The notes under the pieces are model-generated. The model had not been told where the DNA came from and did not search any database. It was given only the letters and a program-made list of their open reading frames with translations. A stretch of 64,000 bases of DNA from Flavobacterium sp. AED (GTDB lineage: Bacteria > Bacteroidota > Bacteroidia > Flavobacteriales > Flavobacteriaceae), in NCBI RefSeq assembly GCF_000812945.1, contig NZ_JSYM01000003.1, positions 124,001-188,000 of the forward strand. The letters run 5' to 3'. The number at the start of each line of letters is the position of its first letter. Position 1 is the stretch's first letter. The translations under genes and the position numbers were made by a program. Below are positions 63,452 to 64,000 of the stretch, one piece after another.

Positions 63452-64000
63452 TTACATTCTTTCCGGAACATTAATTCCGAACAAACTGAAAGAAGCAGCG
63501 ATAGTATCAGCCACTTTTTTAGACAACTGTACCCTAAAAATTTTCTTCTCTAAATCTTCTTCTCCAAGAATAGGAACAGCCTGATAGAATGAATTGTATT
63601 CCCGCACCAAATCATACGTGAAATTTGCCAGTAAAGCCGGACTATGATTGTGTGCCGCATTTTGAATTACCTCAGGAAACAACTCCAATTGTTTCAATAA
63701 TTCTTTCTCTTTTTCATGCAATGTTACTATTTTTGATGTATTTGAAAAATCAAAATTAGCTTTGCGAATAATAGATTGAATTCGAGCATATGTATATTGA
63801 ATAAACGGCCCCGTGTTTCCTGCAAAATCTACTGATTCTTCAGGGTTAAAAAGGATTCGTTTTTTTGGATCCACTTTCAAAATATAATATTTCAAAGCGC
63901 CAAGACCTATAGTATTGTATAATTTTGCTTTTTCTTCGGCAGAATAGGTATCTAATTTCCCTAAATCCTCAGCAATTTTTTGAGCTGTATCCGTCATTTC
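63452..64000 (-). CDS. argS: Arginyl-tRNA synthetase, C-terminal part
   Basis: The frame is open through the window edge (the codon at 63998-64000 reads Glu), so the Met at 63997 is internal and only the last ~183 residues are seen. They hold the end of the catalytic core (GALKYYILKVDPKKRILFNPEESVDFAGNTGPFIQYTYARIQSI) and the all-helical DALR anticodon-binding domain ending VADTIAASFSLFGINVPERM. The enzyme charges tRNA-Arg. Confidence 0.93.
   Translation of the reverse strand, partial: EMTDTAQKIAEDLGKLDTYSAEEKAKLYNTIGLGALKYYILKVDPKKRILFNPEESVDFAGNTGPFIQYTYARIQSIIRKANFDFSNTSKIVTLHEKEKELLKQLELFPEVIQNAAHNHSPALLANFTYDLVREYNSFYQAVPILGEEDLEKKIFRVQLSKKVADTIAASFSLFGINVPERM

Overview
The window looks like a low-GC chromosome segment of a Flavobacterium-type bacterium (Bacteroidota, Flavobacteriaceae). 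The evidence is type IX secretion (T9SS) sorting tails on very large secreted proteins, absence of obvious Shine-Dalgarno sites, promoter boxes of the flavobacterial form TTG-N17-19-TAnnTTTG (clearest at tRNA-Pro, ffh, the 14.1 kb gene and the 60.4 kb operon), and Bacteroidota-specific families (DUF5683, inserted-type LepB, GIN/DUF2807 proteins). A two-domain DUF3494 ice-binding protein suggests a cold or icy habitat. No IS element, prophage, integrase, CRISPR array or rRNA operon was seen. The only RNA gene found is tRNA-Pro(UGG).

Layout. 0-14 kb holds two neighbouring T9SS substrates: the 3' part of a LamG-type protein and a 3535-residue repeat adhesin, sharing a related C-terminal module. 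14-20 kb holds a Cys/Lys-rich secreted peptide, a DUF4442 hotdog protein, a DUF4870 membrane protein and a PadR-PspC-GIN envelope operon followed by a second GIN-like protein. 19.7-21.3 kb holds trxB, tRNA-Pro and interspersed repeats. 21.3-28.3 kb is a co-directional run parA-parB-DUF5683-dapB-lepB-lepB-wbqC. 28.3-34.5 kb (minus) holds a nuclease/phosphatase-family protein, two rhomboid proteases, mutL, ribH and a TPR membrane protein. 34.7-44.6 kb (plus) holds recF, a rhodanese-thioredoxin lipoprotein, DUF2461, a GT4-asnB pair, murB, a PaiB-like protein, a GT2 enzyme, an ECF sigma factor and a TonB-like protein. 44.7-50.7 kb holds an M48 protease, lipA, gap, an orphan hybrid histidine kinase and purine nucleoside phosphorylase. 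50.9-57 kb holds the ice-binding protein, lpxK, a Nif3-like protein, a zinc-ribbon-family protein that has lost all its cysteines, and an alpha/beta hydrolase. 57.1-64 kb holds an RluF-like pseudouridine synthase, a three-gene membrane/HTH/DUF4173 operon, DUF1801, folD, ffh and the 3' end of argS.

Most genes are core functions: chromosome partition, replication/repair, cell wall and lipid A synthesis, protein export, cofactors. The accessory or unusual signals are the adhesin with repeat-driven internal deletions, an intergenic repeat family (AGCCC...AGCTCC) with three copies, a REP-like palindrome, a palindrome shared by two start sites of the HTH operon (candidate autoregulatory operator), two terminators that end directly at the next start codon, and conserved proteins that lack expected catalytic or metal-binding residues (MutL, zinc ribbon).
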